Below, in pieces: positions 26,487 to 26,748 of a stretch of DNA of 26,748 nt; the first letter of the stretch is position 1; each line of letters opens with the position of its first letter. The notes under the pieces were generated by a model, which saw only the letters and a list, made by a program, of their open reading frames with translations, had not been told where the DNA came from and searched no databases. The position numbers and the translations under genes were made by a program. Source of the stretch: a virus; the IMG/VR virus record IMGVR_UViG_3300025806_000175, positions 1-26,748 of that record; one strand, given 5' to 3'.

Positions 26487-26748
26487 ATGCCACACGCAGA
26501 CAGAGATAAAAGAATAGAGTATATGAGACAGTACTATATAAATAATAAAGAAAAGTACAGAGGGTATGATTTAAAGAGAAAGCCAAAAAGAGACATCTAT
26601 AATAAAAAATATCAAAAGTCAATTCAAGACATTAATAAGCACTCTGATATAGGCATACCATTTTTAATGAAAAAACTACGTGCAATGAAAAGTAGGCATG
26701 ACTCTGTGACATTAACACCTGAAGAACTACTAGAATTAATACCTAAAG
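26487..26748 (+). CDS. Hypothetical basic protein, cut by the right edge
   Basis: An open frame from ATG 26487 to the end (87 codons), with AAGGAGG upstream inside the integrase's end. MPHADRDKRIEYMRQYYINN then KEKYRGYDLKRKPKRDIYNK, KKYQKSIQDINKHSDIGIPF and LTPEELLELIPK. The basic, Tyr-rich start (R-x-x-Y-x-R-x-Y-Y) and the LTPEELLEL turn recall the front of small HNH or zinc-finger nucleases of phages, whose catalytic part would follow. The rest is not visible, so the function stays open. Confidence 0.6.
   Translation, partial: MPHADRDKRIEYMRQYYINNKEKYRGYDLKRKPKRDIYNKKYQKSIQDINKHSDIGIPFLMKKLRAMKSRHDSVTLTPEELLELIPK

Noticed and set aside
1-26748. CRISPR array or insertion sequence
   Set aside because: No regularly spaced direct repeats with unique spacers, and no transposase gene with terminal repeats; the 18-bp elements are too few and too irregularly spaced for a CRISPR.

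Overview
The window is a piece of an AT-rich, double-stranded DNA tailed phage (or prophage). The head and tail genes fit a short-tailed, podovirus-like particle: a P22-sized portal (706 aa), a flat adaptor-type connector, a probable nozzle/stabilisation protein and a fibre-like protein, with no sheath, tape-measure or long-tail genes. Several small proteins (families I recall as DUF5872, DUF6321, DUF6378 and DUF932) and the style of the structural proteins resemble phages of marine alphaproteobacteria and uncultured marine phage contigs. That host assignment is inference from memory of the families; no host gene is present.

Layout. From 1 to about 16655 every gene is on the minus strand. This is the late arm, read right to left: three small membrane or unknown genes, small basic Gly/Lys-rich proteins, a Cys-rich metallothionein-like peptide, two holin-like proteins, a T4-type lysozyme, terminase small and large subunits, portal, an unknown virion protein, scaffold, major capsid, decoration-like protein, adaptor, nozzle-like protein and the start of a tail fibre. 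From 17307 to the right edge every gene is on the plus strand. This is the early/middle arm, made of small unknown genes, a Cys-rich Gp88-like protein, a C5-cytosine DNA methyltransferase, a DUF932 protein, an SleB-type cell-wall hydrolase, a DUF6378 protein, a secreted protein, a 3-TM protein and a tyrosine recombinase. The two arms diverge from a control region of about 650 bp (16656-17306) that carries good sigma70-like promoters and several repeats. DNA polymerase, helicase and repressor genes are absent and presumably lie outside the window.

How it works together. Three minus-strand promoters share TTGACA, a 16-17 bp spacer and TAWAACTATA. One starts the late arm, one lies just inside it, and one serves the major capsid gene, with a weak terminator-like hairpin after the decoration gene. 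This looks like a way to set capsid protein above tail protein. Most early genes overlap or abut and have their own Shine-Dalgarno sites, consistent with long operons.

Most unusual features: (1) an exact 18-bp element, AAGTGGGTCTGACCCACC, with a perfect 7+1+7 palindromic core, present four times only in the early/control part. Two copies in opposite orientation bracket a 1-kb cassette holding a 203-aa gene of unknown function, a strong terminator, an ORF-free 212-bp stretch and a second strong terminator, so the stretch is a candidate small RNA gene; (2) an 11-cysteine, 45-aa metallothionein-like peptide translationally overlapped at both ends in the late operon; (3) two different peptidoglycan hydrolases, one in each arm; (4) several very short hydrophobic peptides in the early arm.
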